A stretch of 64,000 bases of DNA from an uncultured Prevotella sp. (GCA_905233425.1 CAJOEC010000026.1:7310-71309), one strand, 5' to 3'; numbered from the stretch's first letter, positions 24,377 to 33,188 are shown. The notes: generated by a model not told the origin, from the letters alone. Translations and numbers: made by a program.

Positions 24377-26520
24377 AAAAGACTCTATTTCTATTGTTCA
24401 CGGCGTTAGCCGTAGTATCGTGTAACGACGATTGTGACCATTTTGGTGATTCTCTTGACCTCGATATGGTTGGCTCATGGTACGAAGAGACCCAAAACGA
24501 GGAGGACACCTACTCCAGTACCGGTACTTTCTATGGAAGGTATTGCAACAAACTGACGCAGGGCGAGGGCCAGGGGAACTATCGTTACGACTCTGAGCAA
24601 AAACGCCTGTCATGGTCTTATCATGTCAATGGCATGGGTATGACAGACGACTGGACAATCAAAGACTACAGCAAGCACCAGTTTACCATGTACTCAGACA
24701 AGGCCATTCTTACCTACGGAAAAATCGTGGAGACCTACAACATGGAAGGTGGCAGCACGCAGCAGATAGCCTTCAACGAGCTTACTGTGCAAGGTTATGA
24801 GTCGACAAACGAGCACATCGCAACAGTCTCTTCAAGCGGACTCATTACAGCAACAGGCGAGAAGGGCACTGTCTACATCAAGGTGAAGTGTTCAGGAGCT
24901 GATGTCTATGTAAAGGTAATAGTCGGCGAAGATTACCCCGACCTCTGGATTGACTATAGCGGTCTTCTCGGACAGGATTATGCTACAATGAAGGCCATGT
25001 TGGGCGATCCTGACAAGTCGGAAGAGGCATTTGGATACTCTATCTATCGCTACGACTTTAATTGGCACAACATTTTAGATGAAATGTATGTCAGAATAAG
25101 TTCAGATACACATAAGATAAATCAGATAGCTCTGTTCGTTAATCAAGGCATAACGAAAGACAAGATTATGTCTTATATGGACGCTCACTACTACCCCTAT
25201 ACCGTAATTGGCACGCAGCATTATTATACCACCTCGTCCAAGCTAAGAGACGCACGGGCACTTTATGGCGTAGAGACTGACACCACAAAAACAGGTACAG
25301 GCGGTTATTCCGTTTTTATGCTTCCAACTGAAGATATTGCTCCGTGGCCTTCTTTCAAGTCATACTATGGCATGAACAAAGAAGAGTTGCAGAAGGCAAT
25401 GAATATAAAAGGTTATGAATTCTATCTGTCAATGGATAGTTATTCTTTTGATACCTCGGATGCATATTTAACATCAGGCGAACCGAGTGTCTATGCGGTG
25501 GAGTTTGTGTACAATCCAGACAAAGTGGTTTCACAATACTGGCTTTATTTTATGCCAGGAGTAGACCAGAATGAACTTTATGAAAAATTTTTGAGAGATT
25601 TTTACTATGAAGCAACTGAAGAGTATGTGGAAAGCTATGGTATTATTTTCTATAATAGGGATAAAACGCAAAAAGTAGTTTTAAAACCATCGACAGATAT
25701 TTGGACAGATGGGCCAAAACTTATTTTTACCGATTTGACCAAGAAGCCTGTAGACCTCGTCATCCTTAATGACTACTGGAAAGGGGTTGGCATGACAAGG
25801 AGCCAATTGATAGAGAAATGGGGGTATCCTTATCAAGAAAGCAACGGCAGGATTATTTACGCACCAATGACAGACTATATTACCATTGTAAATTTCTTCG
25901 TCAACTCCAATACTGGGAAGGTGAATCCTGTAAATGTGATTTTAAGGGAAGAAGTTGAGGCGGAAACCGTTAAGGCCTACCTTAACAGGCTTTATACTTT
26001 CAATGTTGAGGAAGAGACTGAAGACGGTCAGGTCTTTAGGTGGCTCAACGCTAAAACAGTAGAGGAGGCAGACATGAGAATAAGCTACTATCCAGACTAT
26101 GGAGTCGTTGCATACGCGCCATATCCCATTGTGTCTGATCCTGGACCAGTACCTGAATCAGAGGGTATTATACCTGACTATACAAATTTGATTGGAGAAA
26201 CTGCATCCCAAGTGATAAATGAATTGGGTGAACCGGATAGGATATTGGGCAACACATATGCTTATCAGCCTCAAAATCATGAGTTTGTGAAACTATGTTT
26301 TGTCGATTTTGAGGACAACCCAATCACAGATGCCACACTCTGCAAAAGTGTTTCCGTGACATTGCAAGACAATCATAATCAGGCTAAGGTTCTGGAGTTT
26401 CTTAACGAGAGATATACAAGCAAGTCAGAATACAGCTTTAGTTCGAAGGATGGTAGTGTTGCAATTACTTATATACCTTCTTCTAACTCAATTATCTATA
26501 TCAAATCGTATGGTTTCTAA
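24373..26520 (+). CDS. Large lipoprotein with Ig-like domain and four long repeats
   Basis: 715 residues. Lipoprotein signal (lipobox AVVSC, Cys17). Residues about 128-190 look like a bacterial Ig-like (BIG2-type) domain (STNEHIATVSSSGLITATGEK in two short blocks). The rest consists of four repeats of roughly 110-130 residues, each opening with a hydrophobic pair, Gly and a 'LG.P' turn: YSGLLGQDYATMKAMLGDP, FKSYYGMNKEELQKAM, DYWKGVGMTRSQLIEKWGYP and YTNLIGETASQVINELGEP. No family is recognised for the repeats. Last gene of the operon, followed by a terminator. Likely surface or periplasmic. Confidence 0.78.
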   Translation: MKKTLFLLFTALAVVSCNDDCDHFGDSLDLDMVGSWYEETQNEEDTYSSTGTFYGRYCNKLTQGEGQGNYRYDSEQKRLSWSYHVNGMGMTDDWTIKDYSKHQFTMYSDKAILTYGKIVETYNMEGGSTQQIAFNELTVQGYESTNEHIATVSSSGLITATGEKGTVYIKVKCSGADVYVKVIVGEDYPDLWIDYSGLLGQDYATMKAMLGDPDKSEEAFGYSIYRYDFNWHNILDEMYVRISSDTHKINQIALFVNQGITKDKIMSYMDAHYYPYTVIGTQHYYTTSSKLRDARALYGVETDTTKTGTGGYSVFMLPTEDIAPWPSFKSYYGMNKEELQKAMNIKGYEFYLSMDSYSFDTSDAYLTSGEPSVYAVEFVYNPDKVVSQYWLYFMPGVDQNELYEKFLRDFYYEATEEYVESYGIIFYNRDKTQKVVLKPSTDIWTDGPKLIFTDLTKKPVDLVILNDYWKGVGMTRSQLIEKWGYPYQESNGRIIYAPMTDYITIVNFFVNSNTGKVNPVNVILREEVEAETVKAYLNRLYTFNVEEETEDGQVFRWLNAKTVEEADMRISYYPDYGVVAYAPYPIVSDPGPVPESEGIIPDYTNLIGETASQVINELGEPDRILGNTYAYQPQNHEFVKLCFVDFEDNPITDATLCKSVSVTLQDNHNQAKVLEFLNERYTSKSEYSFSSKDGSVAITYIPSSNSIIYIKSYGF

Positions 26521-26536
26521 ATGGTATTAGTCCCAT

Positions 26537-26582
26537 AAAAACGCAGGGAGTCAACAAATAGTTGGGATTCCCTGCGTTTTTT
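26537..26582 (+). terminator. Rho-independent terminator of the phosphosignalling operon
   Basis: AACGCAGGGA and TCCCTGCGTT arms around an 18-base A/T-rich centre, followed by a T run. It ends the eight-gene transcript 16 bases after the last stop. Confidence 0.85.
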
Positions 26583-26708
26583 AGTAGCCAAATAGTTCTA
26601 TATATAAGAGCAATAAAACGAAGAAGGATATTTGCGGCAATTACAAACAGACAATTCTGGAATATAAACATGTAGGCCAAATAGAAGATGAATATCCTTG
26701 GTGTTTTC

Positions 26709-26740
26709 TTTGGCGTTTCAACATATTATTAGTAATTTTG
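26709..26740 (+). promoter_or_regulatory. Promoter of the Omp28-like gene
   Basis: TTTG (26709-26712), 20-base spacer, TAATTTTG (26733-26740). This puts the transcript start near 26747 and rules out the in-frame ATG at 26738. Confidence 0.85.
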
Positions 26741-26794
26741 CAGCCATTATTCTACGGAGACTTTTTCCTTACAAATTATCAAAAACAAAAAACT

Positions 26795-29700
26795 ATGAGA
26801 AAATTTGCACTGTTGACAATTGCCGCCCTCTTTGTGGCGGCAACAGGCCTGGCAAAAGACGGGCCGAAGAAGCTGACCGGGCTGAAGACCGCCAGTCAGA
26901 CAATTACCGCTGAAAAGAATAGGCAATCCCCTGCCACGATTAAGCTGGGAGAGGTGCTGCAGAGTCAGAAAATTACCAGTTCACTGCGAGAGCTGCAACG
27001 CTCGGAAAGTGGCGCAACATCGGGAATGGCGTTATCCACTACGATGCAAGGCCTGGCAGCGATGAAATCTACGCACAAGGGAGCCATCGTCCACAACCAG
27101 CCTGAGGGAGAATACCTGTTGATGAGTCGTAGCGGTGACGCATACGCCGCATCGCTTTTCGGTGTTCTATTTGCCGAAGTGAGCGGCAAGGTGTGTGAAG
27201 TGGTCTTCGGAGCCGACAACAAGGTCTACATGAAGAACATCATCTCGCAGTTTAACACCGATGCCTGGATTGAGGGCACTGTCAATGGCAGCAGCATAAC
27301 ATTCAAGCTGCCACAGGCCGTCTATGAGGAGCAGGGCAGTACCTACTATGCCATGATGATGAAGCTTAACGATGCCGGCACTACTTACGAGAAGGATAAT
27401 GCCAGCCAGCAGCTGACCTTCAACTACAACAAGAAGGAGGGCACCATCACTTCTGCCAGCAGCCTGTCCTCCGGAATGCGTGTTGTGGGACTGGCTTCCG
27501 TTGACGGCGGATGGACGGGTTTTGCCGACTGGAACATGACCATGCGCACTGTCACCGAGAAGCCTGTAGAAGCTCCCGAGGGCCTTGAGACCACCGACTA
27601 TGCCATCACCGCACCTGGTGTGGTTGGTTCGATAGTCCAAGTGGGATTCAAGGACAACGATGTGTGGGTGAAGGGCATTTACTCCAATATGCCCGATGCC
27701 TGGATACACGGAACCATCAGTGGCGACAAGGCTACATTCCATAGCGGGCAGTACATGGGTGCCGACCTGGTGAACGGGTATTTCCAGTACCTTTTGTCGG
27801 CAACGGCTGAAGAGAAGTATGATGAGTACTACGGGATGTACTATACTGAATACAGTCTGAACGACGACAACATCACCTTCGACTACGATGCCGCAAAGCG
27901 CGAGTTCACCAACAGCTCATGTTTCCTCATCAACGCCGGTACCGACGCGCTGAACTATGCCGCCGTGTTCGACAAGGCATCGCTGAAGCCCTTCACAGAA
28001 GTGGCCGCCACGCCGAAGACCCCTGAATGGAACGAAATCTCTGAGTATGGCTTCGAATATTTCTACGAATACAAGTACGGTTGGGGTGTCTTCGATTTCG
28101 ATATCTTCACCGAGGATACCAATGGCAATTTCATCATGCCCGAAAAACTGTCATATATCCTCTACACACGTGTCAATGGCGAGGAGAATGTCTATGAGTT
28201 CTCGGCTTACGACCACATTTACCAGGAGACACCCACCATGACCGAACTTCCATTCGACTACACCGACGACTGGGATTTCAGCATCAATGGAACGAGCCAC
28301 ACCATCTACTTCTTCAGAGGCGGAGCCGAAGCCTACGGCGTTCAAGCCATCTACCGTGGCGGTGGCGAGGAACACCGTTCCGAGATAGCATGGTACGACA
28401 TGCCGAGCCTCTTTACAGACATACAGCCCGAGGCCGCCACACCCGAATATCCCGAAATCGACCCCGACAACCAGGGAAGCAGCATAAAAATCAGCCCCTA
28501 CACTGGCGTCGAGAAGCAGAACACATTCGGCAACTGGACACCTCAGACCTACGATGTCGCCATATTCTTCCAGAACGATGATCTCACAGGAAACCACATC
28601 GACGAGATAACCTTCCCCGTGAAGAAGATTACCGGCACCAGCGGCTACAAGGTGTGGCTGACAAGCCAGCTACGCGTAGAGGGCAATGTGAACGTACCCG
28701 ACTTGGTGTGCATTGACGTGAATCCGACCAAGACAGGAAACTTTACCGTCACCCTGCCGAAGCCATACCTCATACCAGCCGAGGGCGTATATGTCGGCTA
28801 CTCAGTCACTGTCGACAAGGAAGCCACCCAAACAGGTGGCCCCGTAGCAGTCATCGAACAAGTGAAGGAAAGTGGAATGTACATACACATGAGCCGCAAC
28901 CTCCTCAAGTGGGAAGACCTCAGCCAGGATGCAGGCATGTCGGCCGTCATCGAAGTCACAGTCAGCGGAAGCAATATCGCCGACAATGCCGTTTCACCAG
29001 TGCCCGGAAGCAATATCTTTGCAAAGGTTGGCGACGAAATCTCCGTCACACAGGAGTTCGTCAACCACGGGGCAGAAGGCATACAGTCCATGGATGTAGA
29101 GTACAAGCTCAACGGACAGACCTACACCAAGCAAATCACCAGCAAGGTGAAAGGCCAGTATGGACTGAGCGCATACTCCACGTTCACACTGCCCGCCATC
29201 ACCGAGGCTGGAACCTACGAATTCTCCATGCGTGTAGTCAAGGTCAACGAACAGGACAACATGGATCAGTCTCCCGAGACTGTGACATCAGTCATAGTAC
29301 TTAACACTGTGCCCAAGAAACGCACACTCATGGAGGAATACACCGGCACATGGTGCGGATGGTGCACACGTGGATTCGTGGCTCTCGAACTCCTCAAGAA
29401 TAACTATCCCGATGACTTCGTCACCATCAGCTATCATTATAGCGACCCCATGGAAATCATCACTCCCGAATACTACCCGTCGCCAGTGTCAGGATACCCT
29501 GGAGCATGGATCGACCGCGGCATGAGTGTCGACCCCTATGGCGGCGATGACGCCAACTACGACGAATCCCACTTCAGCACACTCGACATTCTGCAGTGGC
29601 GCAACTCCATGTTTGCCAACGCTGCCATCGACCTCAACGCCCAGCTCAACGAGACCGAGGAGGAGATTAATGTCACCGCTACCGTCACCTTCCCCTATAG

Positions 29701-30241
29701 CGACGACAACGCCAACTACCAACTCGAATATGTCCTCGTCGAGGACGGAATGACAGGACCCTCAGGAACCGACTGGGACCAGCAGAACAACTATTCAGGA
29801 AATAGTGGTGTCAGTGCCGACCTCCAGGGCATTGCAAGTATGGGCAGCGTCATCTCCAACCTCGTGTTCAACGACGTCGCCGTCGGCGTTTCCGAAATAG
29901 GAGGCATCAGCGAGAGCATACCGCAGAGCGTCAAGGGCGACGAACCCATCGAGCACACCTATACATTCTGGCCCGACTACTGCTACAACACCAGCTATGA
30001 GCCTATCGTCCAGGACAAGCACCAGCTCTTCGTCGTAGCAATGCTCATCGACAAGAACGAAGACATCGTCGTCAATGCCGTGAAGGTGCCTGTGACAACC
30101 CCCGACGCCGTCGGCATCCACAACATCTCCACAACTCCTCAACTCCACAACTCCTCCGTGTTCAATCTCCATGGACAGCGCCTGAACAGCGTCCAGAAGG
30201 GTGTGAACATTGTCAATGGCAGGAAGATTGTGCGTAGGTAA
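26795..30241 (+). CDS. Large secreted Omp28-like thioredoxin-fold surface protein
   Basis: 1148 residues from the ATG at 26795, which gives a clean signal peptide (MRKFALLTIAALFVAATGLA). Long beta-rich N-terminal half with two related blocks (EVVFGADNKVYMKNIIS and QVGFKDNDVWVKGIYS, each followed by WI.G.. lines). At about 850 an Omp28-type thioredoxin fold begins: TLMEEYTGTWCGWCTRG with a CGWC redox pair, then SYHYSDPMEI and GYPGAWIDRG. The end (VFNLHGQRLNSVQKGVNIV plus NGRKIVRR) is a Bacteroidales C-terminal sorting-type domain. Predicted to be exported to the cell surface. The role of the redox pair is unknown. Confidence 0.82.
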   Translation: MRKFALLTIAALFVAATGLAKDGPKKLTGLKTASQTITAEKNRQSPATIKLGEVLQSQKITSSLRELQRSESGATSGMALSTTMQGLAAMKSTHKGAIVHNQPEGEYLLMSRSGDAYAASLFGVLFAEVSGKVCEVVFGADNKVYMKNIISQFNTDAWIEGTVNGSSITFKLPQAVYEEQGSTYYAMMMKLNDAGTTYEKDNASQQLTFNYNKKEGTITSASSLSSGMRVVGLASVDGGWTGFADWNMTMRTVTEKPVEAPEGLETTDYAITAPGVVGSIVQVGFKDNDVWVKGIYSNMPDAWIHGTISGDKATFHSGQYMGADLVNGYFQYLLSATAEEKYDEYYGMYYTEYSLNDDNITFDYDAAKREFTNSSCFLINAGTDALNYAAVFDKASLKPFTEVAATPKTPEWNEISEYGFEYFYEYKYGWGVFDFDIFTEDTNGNFIMPEKLSYILYTRVNGEENVYEFSAYDHIYQETPTMTELPFDYTDDWDFSINGTSHTIYFFRGGAEAYGVQAIYRGGGEEHRSEIAWYDMPSLFTDIQPEAATPEYPEIDPDNQGSSIKISPYTGVEKQNTFGNWTPQTYDVAIFFQNDDLTGNHIDEITFPVKKITGTSGYKVWLTSQLRVEGNVNVPDLVCIDVNPTKTGNFTVTLPKPYLIPAEGVYVGYSVTVDKEATQTGGPVAVIEQVKESGMYIHMSRNLLKWEDLSQDAGMSAVIEVTVSGSNIADNAVSPVPGSNIFAKVGDEISVTQEFVNHGAEGIQSMDVEYKLNGQTYTKQITSKVKGQYGLSAYSTFTLPAITEAGTYEFSMRVVKVNEQDNMDQSPETVTSVIVLNTVPKKRTLMEEYTGTWCGWCTRGFVALELLKNNYPDDFVTISYHYSDPMEIITPEYYPSPVSGYPGAWIDRGMSVDPYGGDDANYDESHFSTLDILQWRNSMFANAAIDLNAQLNETEEEINVTATVTFPYSDDNANYQLEYVLVEDGMTGPSGTDWDQQNNYSGNSGVSADLQGIASMGSVISNLVFNDVAVGVSEIGGISESIPQSVKGDEPIEHTYTFWPDYCYNTSYEPIVQDKHQLFVVAMLIDKNEDIVVNAVKVPVTTPDAVGIHNISTTPQLHNSSVFNLHGQRLNSVQKGVNIVNGRKIVRR

Positions 30242-30391
30242 TTGTTCTACCACAGATTTCGAAGATAATTGTTCTACCACAGATTTCGCAGATTTCACAG
30301 ATTATGGCTGCAGTAATATGCAAAAAAATCCGTGTAATCTGTGAAATCTGTGGTTGTTTTATACATGCGATGTATCGCGTCCGAAGAGTCC
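30242..30391. repeat. Inverted repeat of ccacagatttcgcagatttc
   Basis: A 25-bp direct duplication (attgttctaccacagatttc at 30242 and 30268) is followed by a facing copy (aatctgtgaaatctgtggtt, 30336-30355), forming a large hairpin between the converging Omp28-like and DUF58 genes; it may act as a two-way terminator. A gcgatgtatcgcgtcc palindrome lies at 30366-30382, next to the DUF58 stop. Confidence 0.75.
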
Positions 30392-31840
30392 TTATCTTCC
30401 AGTCGTGATATACCTGTTTATCACGTCTATTGAGAGTCGGGCGGGAACTGTGAGCAGCGACTGAATGCCATATTGCCGCAATGTGCCCACTATCAGGCGC
30501 TGGTCGTAGACAAATTTCTCCGCCATCACCTTCTGGTAGTAGTCCTCCGTCGAGGTCAGCCCCCCACCGTTTACGAGGTTCCCTCCGAACCCCCTTTCGT
30601 ATGTATCCTCTCTCCTCTCTCCTCTTTCCTCTCTCCTCTGGGAGTCTCCTGTAGGGACGCGACGTGTCGCGTCCGAGAACGTCAACAGTTCCTCGTCCTC
30701 GAAGAACACCACCAACAGACGGTGGCGGCTGGCCACCTGGCGCAGGAATGCCAGCTGTCGGCGCAAGGCCGCCATCGACGTGAACGACGTGAAGAGCACT
30801 ATCAGCGAGCGGTGGCTCACGTGCTGCCACAGCCCGGCCACCAGTGCCGAGTAGTCCGTCTCGCCGAAGACCGCACGCTCCGCATAGAGCGCCTCCTGTA
30901 GCGTCTGCAGATGTCCCGGCTGGCGCGAGGCCGCCACGAAGGTCTCAAGTTTCGTGCTGAAGGTGATAAGCCCCGCCTTGTCGTGCTTGTTCATAGCCAC
31001 AAACGACAGGGCCAGAGCGGCATTGATGGAGTAGTCGAGAAGCGTCATGTTTGCCGACGACACCTGCATCATCCGTCCCTTGTCAATCACGCAGTACACC
31101 TGCTGTGCCCTCTCCTCCTGGTAGACGTTCACCTGAAGCCGTGACCGCCGTGCCGTGGCACGCCAGTTGATTGTACGGTAGTCGTCACCCTCCACATAGT
31201 CGCGTATCTGCTCGAAGTCCGTGTTATGGCCTATCCGGCGTATGCGCTTTATTCCCATCTCTGTCAGCTTGTTGCTCATCGCTGCCAGCTCATACTGCCG
31301 CAGCATCAGGAACGAGGGGTAGACCTTCACCTCCTGTGGCTCGCAACAGCTCACACGCCGCTGCACCAGCCCTATCCGCGTAGCGGCGAACAGTCGTACA
31401 AGGCCGTAAGAGTATGTGCCGCGCTCTGTAGGGCGCAAGCTGTATGTTATTGTCGTCTCGCCCTGTGGCGGAAGGACTGCTCTGAAGCACACGTTGCGCC
31501 GCTGGAACACGAAGGGCACCTCGTCCACCACCTCCAGACGGCACGTGAAGCCATAGCTGCTCTCCACACGAATCCTCACCTCATTGTCATCGCCGTTCGA
31601 AAAACGCTCAGGCAATTGGCGGAATGCACGTAGGAACGCGACGTGTTGCGTCTGCTGTAGGGACGCGATGTATCGCGTCCGCCTCCCCCCCCACAGCAGT
31701 ATACAGTCTGCCGCCACTAACAGCACTGCCACCACCACCAGGACACGCCCGATGGTGAAGAGTGGCGCCCAGCCGAAGCCCAGGGCCACAACGGCAATTA
31801 CAGCCAGCATGAGGAGGTAGAATCGCAGTGTTAGGAACAT
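30392..31840 (-). CDS. DUF58 domain protein
   Basis: 482 residues from MFLTLRF at 31840. Two N-terminal membrane helices (about 5-45), then a beta-domain and the DUF58 core GDDYRTINWRATARRSRLQVNVYQEERAQQVYCVIDKGR, shown here in pieces: EGDDYRTINW, VYQEE, and a VWA-like fold after it. DUF58 proteins usually stand beside MoxR ATPases; none is here. The frame stays open to 31912, but a perfect promoter at 31848-31878 excludes that start. Two stretches are encoded by repeats: residues about 51-69 (TRYIASLQQTQHVAFLRAF) and about 384-417 (SDATRRVP, SQRREERGERRED), the latter inside the VWA-like part. Confidence 0.85.
   Translation of the reverse strand: MFLTLRFYLLMLAVIAVVALGFGWAPLFTIGRVLVVVAVLLVAADCILLWGGRRTRYIASLQQTQHVAFLRAFRQLPERFSNGDDNEVRIRVESSYGFTCRLEVVDEVPFVFQRRNVCFRAVLPPQGETTITYSLRPTERGTYSYGLVRLFAATRIGLVQRRVSCCEPQEVKVYPSFLMLRQYELAAMSNKLTEMGIKRIRRIGHNTDFEQIRDYVEGDDYRTINWRATARRSRLQVNVYQEERAQQVYCVIDKGRMMQVSSANMTLLDYSINAALALSFVAMNKHDKAGLITFSTKLETFVAASRQPGHLQTLQEALYAERAVFGETDYSALVAGLWQHVSHRSLIVLFTSFTSMAALRRQLAFLRQVASRHRLLVVFFEDEELLTFSDATRRVPTGDSQRREERGERREDTYERGFGGNLVNGGGLTSTEDYYQKVMAEKFVYDQRLIVGTLRQYGIQSLLTVPARLSIDVINRYITTGR
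30590..30690. repeat. In-frame repeats in DUF58 gene (ctctcctctttcc and gacgcgacgtgtcgcgtc)
   Basis: A tctctcctc-type tandem tract (30608-30645) followed by a gggacgcgacgtgtcgcgtc palindrome (30654-30681). Both are read through in frame. A second, more diverged pair of the palindrome lies at 31634-31685 in the same gene. Confidence 0.8.
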
Positions 31841-31847
31841 GACGGTG

Positions 31848-31878
31848 CAAAGGTAAGCATTATTTCCGAGACCGCAAA
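31848..31878 (-). promoter_or_regulatory. Promoter of the DUF58 gene, almost without a leader
   Basis: Minus strand TTTG (31878-31875), 19-base spacer, TACCTTTG (31855-31848). The ATG begins at 31840, only 7 bases below the box, so the transcript has little or no 5' leader. Confidence 0.85.
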
Positions 31879-31891
31879 GTTTTTCATGCAG

Positions 31892-31932
31892 AAAAAGAGG
31901 CCCGGACATCACTCAATCAGGATGTCCGGGCC
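31892..31932 (-). terminator. Terminator after the HU-like/smalltalk genes
   Basis: A 12-bp perfect stem (ggcccggacatc / gatgtccgggcc) followed on the minus strand by a run of five T. It separates the smalltalk gene from the DUF58 promoter. Confidence 0.85.
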
Positions 31933-31976
31933 TCCGGGCATTTGCTGTCGCTACGCTGTGAAGCGTTGCCAACAGT

Positions 31977-32078
31977 CTACAGTACGTTGTGACAAGCGGT
32001 CACCCCCAACGATGTGAGCAACGCTGTGAGGGCAGCTATGAGGGCCTGGAGGGCCACCTTGAACAGTTTCTTCTTCAT
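31977..32078 (-). CDS. Smalltalk protein (33 residues)
   Basis: MKKKLFKVALQALIAALTAL followed by LTSLGVTACHNVL. This is the short, Lys-started single-helix peptide that Bacteroidales carry beside HU-like DNA-binding protein and cell wall hydrolase genes and that NCBI names 'smalltalk protein'. It has one membrane-type helix and a Cys at position 29 in a TAC context, perhaps a lipid site. Function unknown. It is 64 bases after the HU-like gene and is closed by the terminator at 31892-31932. Confidence 0.85.
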   Translation of the reverse strand: MKKKLFKVALQALIAALTALLTSLGVTACHNVL

Positions 32079-32142
32079 AGTTCATTGTCTTTTTACTTTG
32101 GCAGTGGGCCGACACGTGGTCAGCCCCTGCCGTTGTCGTTGC

Positions 32143-32649
32143 CTATCCTTCGTTGTCGTCATCGTCAGTGGTGCCATAGTCCACGAGCTCGCCGTCGACA
32201 ATCTTCTTGGGCACTCCGTTCATGTCGAAGATCATGTTCTGCTTCATGGTCACCTTCTGCTTGAATGCGCGGCTGGTGATCTTGTCGTCGGCAGCATTCT
32301 CAGGCAGGAACCTGATGTGCACGCCCTTCACGTTGGTGCCCACGTCGTACTTGTCGGGCGACTCCACACCCTTTGCCTCTATCGAGGGGTAGAAGGTGCC
32401 TATGCCGTCGATCTTAACCCCGACGCCGGTCGAGACAAGTTCCACGAGGCAGTCCTTGAACTTGGTGAGCACACCGGTCACCACGTCGATGGTGTAGATC
32501 GAGCCGTGGCCCAAGATGTGGGTTGCCATGCCCTTGAGGTTGAGGGTCGAGCGGCGCACAGCCTTGGGATACCACAGTCCGTAGGCCTTGCTGCCCTCTT
32601 GGTTGTTCTGACGCAGGTTGTAAAGCATTTCGATTTTACTGGTTGCCAT
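32143..32649 (-). CDS. HU-like DNA-binding protein (Bacteroidales HU-HIG type)
   Basis: 168 residues. MATSKIEMLYNL start, a GSIYTIDVVTGVLTKF helix, and the HU arm-type strand region GVGVKIDGIGTFYPSIEAKG. The tail is acidic (TTDDDDNEG) and longer than in HU. This variant is common in Bacteroides and Prevotella, often in several copies and next to smalltalk and an amidase or peptidase. It probably binds DNA; the target is unknown. About 100 bases lie between it and the peptidase gene. Confidence 0.85.
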   Translation of the reverse strand: MATSKIEMLYNLRQNNQEGSKAYGLWYPKAVRRSTLNLKGMATHILGHGSIYTIDVVTGVLTKFKDCLVELVSTGVGVKIDGIGTFYPSIEAKGVESPDKYDVGTNVKGVHIRFLPENAADDKITSRAFKQKVTMKQNMIFDMNGVPKKIVDGELVDYGTTDDDDNEG

Positions 32650-32747
32650 AGTTTTTTTCCTTTCTTTGTTTTTTTAATTGTTAGACATTTGTTTTGATTA
32701 TATACAATCTCGGCCAAGAGTTGTTCATGTTCATTTGGTTTACAGGC

Positions 32748-33188
32748 TTAATAGCATGTCATGGTCATAACTGGCTTCTTGGTGTCGCCGTTGGCTTTCA
32801 GTGCCACGTGCAGCCAGTAGTGTGCCCCCCGTTTCGACACTATCACTTCAACCACTGGCAGCTGCAAGTCGCGGCATTCCAGTGCCAGCCTCATCACTTT
32901 CTCCGGCGAGTTGCCGCAGTCGATGTCGGCGGCCAGTCCGCGCAGATGATAGCTGTTGCGTGCGCCGTGTACACGGGCGTTCACCAGTAGAGAGCGATAA
33001 GCGCTGTTCACCTTCAGCGGCTGGCCCCAGGCGTTGCGCAGGGGCTGAAGTACCTTCTGGGCCAGCAGACGCAGATTCTCTTTCTCTGCCACGCTCGGAG
33101 TGTTGTCGCAGTCGGCGTGGTTCGTCCTTGTCAGCTCCCGGAGGGAGAAGTCCTCCGAGAGCATTTCGTTCATCATTTCATTTTCCAT
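32748..33188 (-). CDS. Peptidase M15-type D-Ala-D-Ala carboxypeptidase-like protein
   Basis: 146 residues from the ATG at 33188 (MENEMMNEML). Zinc-site motifs of the M15 (VanY / phage endolysin) fold are visible: SAYRSLLVN, SYHLRGLAADI (His and Asp ligands) and WLHVAL (third ligand His). No signal peptide, as in phage-type lysis enzymes. It sits in front of HU-like and smalltalk genes on one strand; in this taxon the usual wall hydrolase of this trio is an amidase, so the M15 enzyme looks like a functional replacement. Confidence 0.82.
   Translation of the reverse strand: MENEMMNEMLSEDFSLRELTRTNHADCDNTPSVAEKENLRLLAQKVLQPLRNAWGQPLKVNSAYRSLLVNARVHGARNSYHLRGLAADIDCGNSPEKVMRLALECRDLQLPVVEVIVSKRGAHYWLHVALKANGDTKKPVMTMTCY

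Noticed and set aside
15353..26520. Type VI secretion regulatory cluster
   Set aside because: Kinase, phosphatase and FHA genes fit, but no sheath, Hcp, VgrG, baseplate or membrane-complex gene is in the window.
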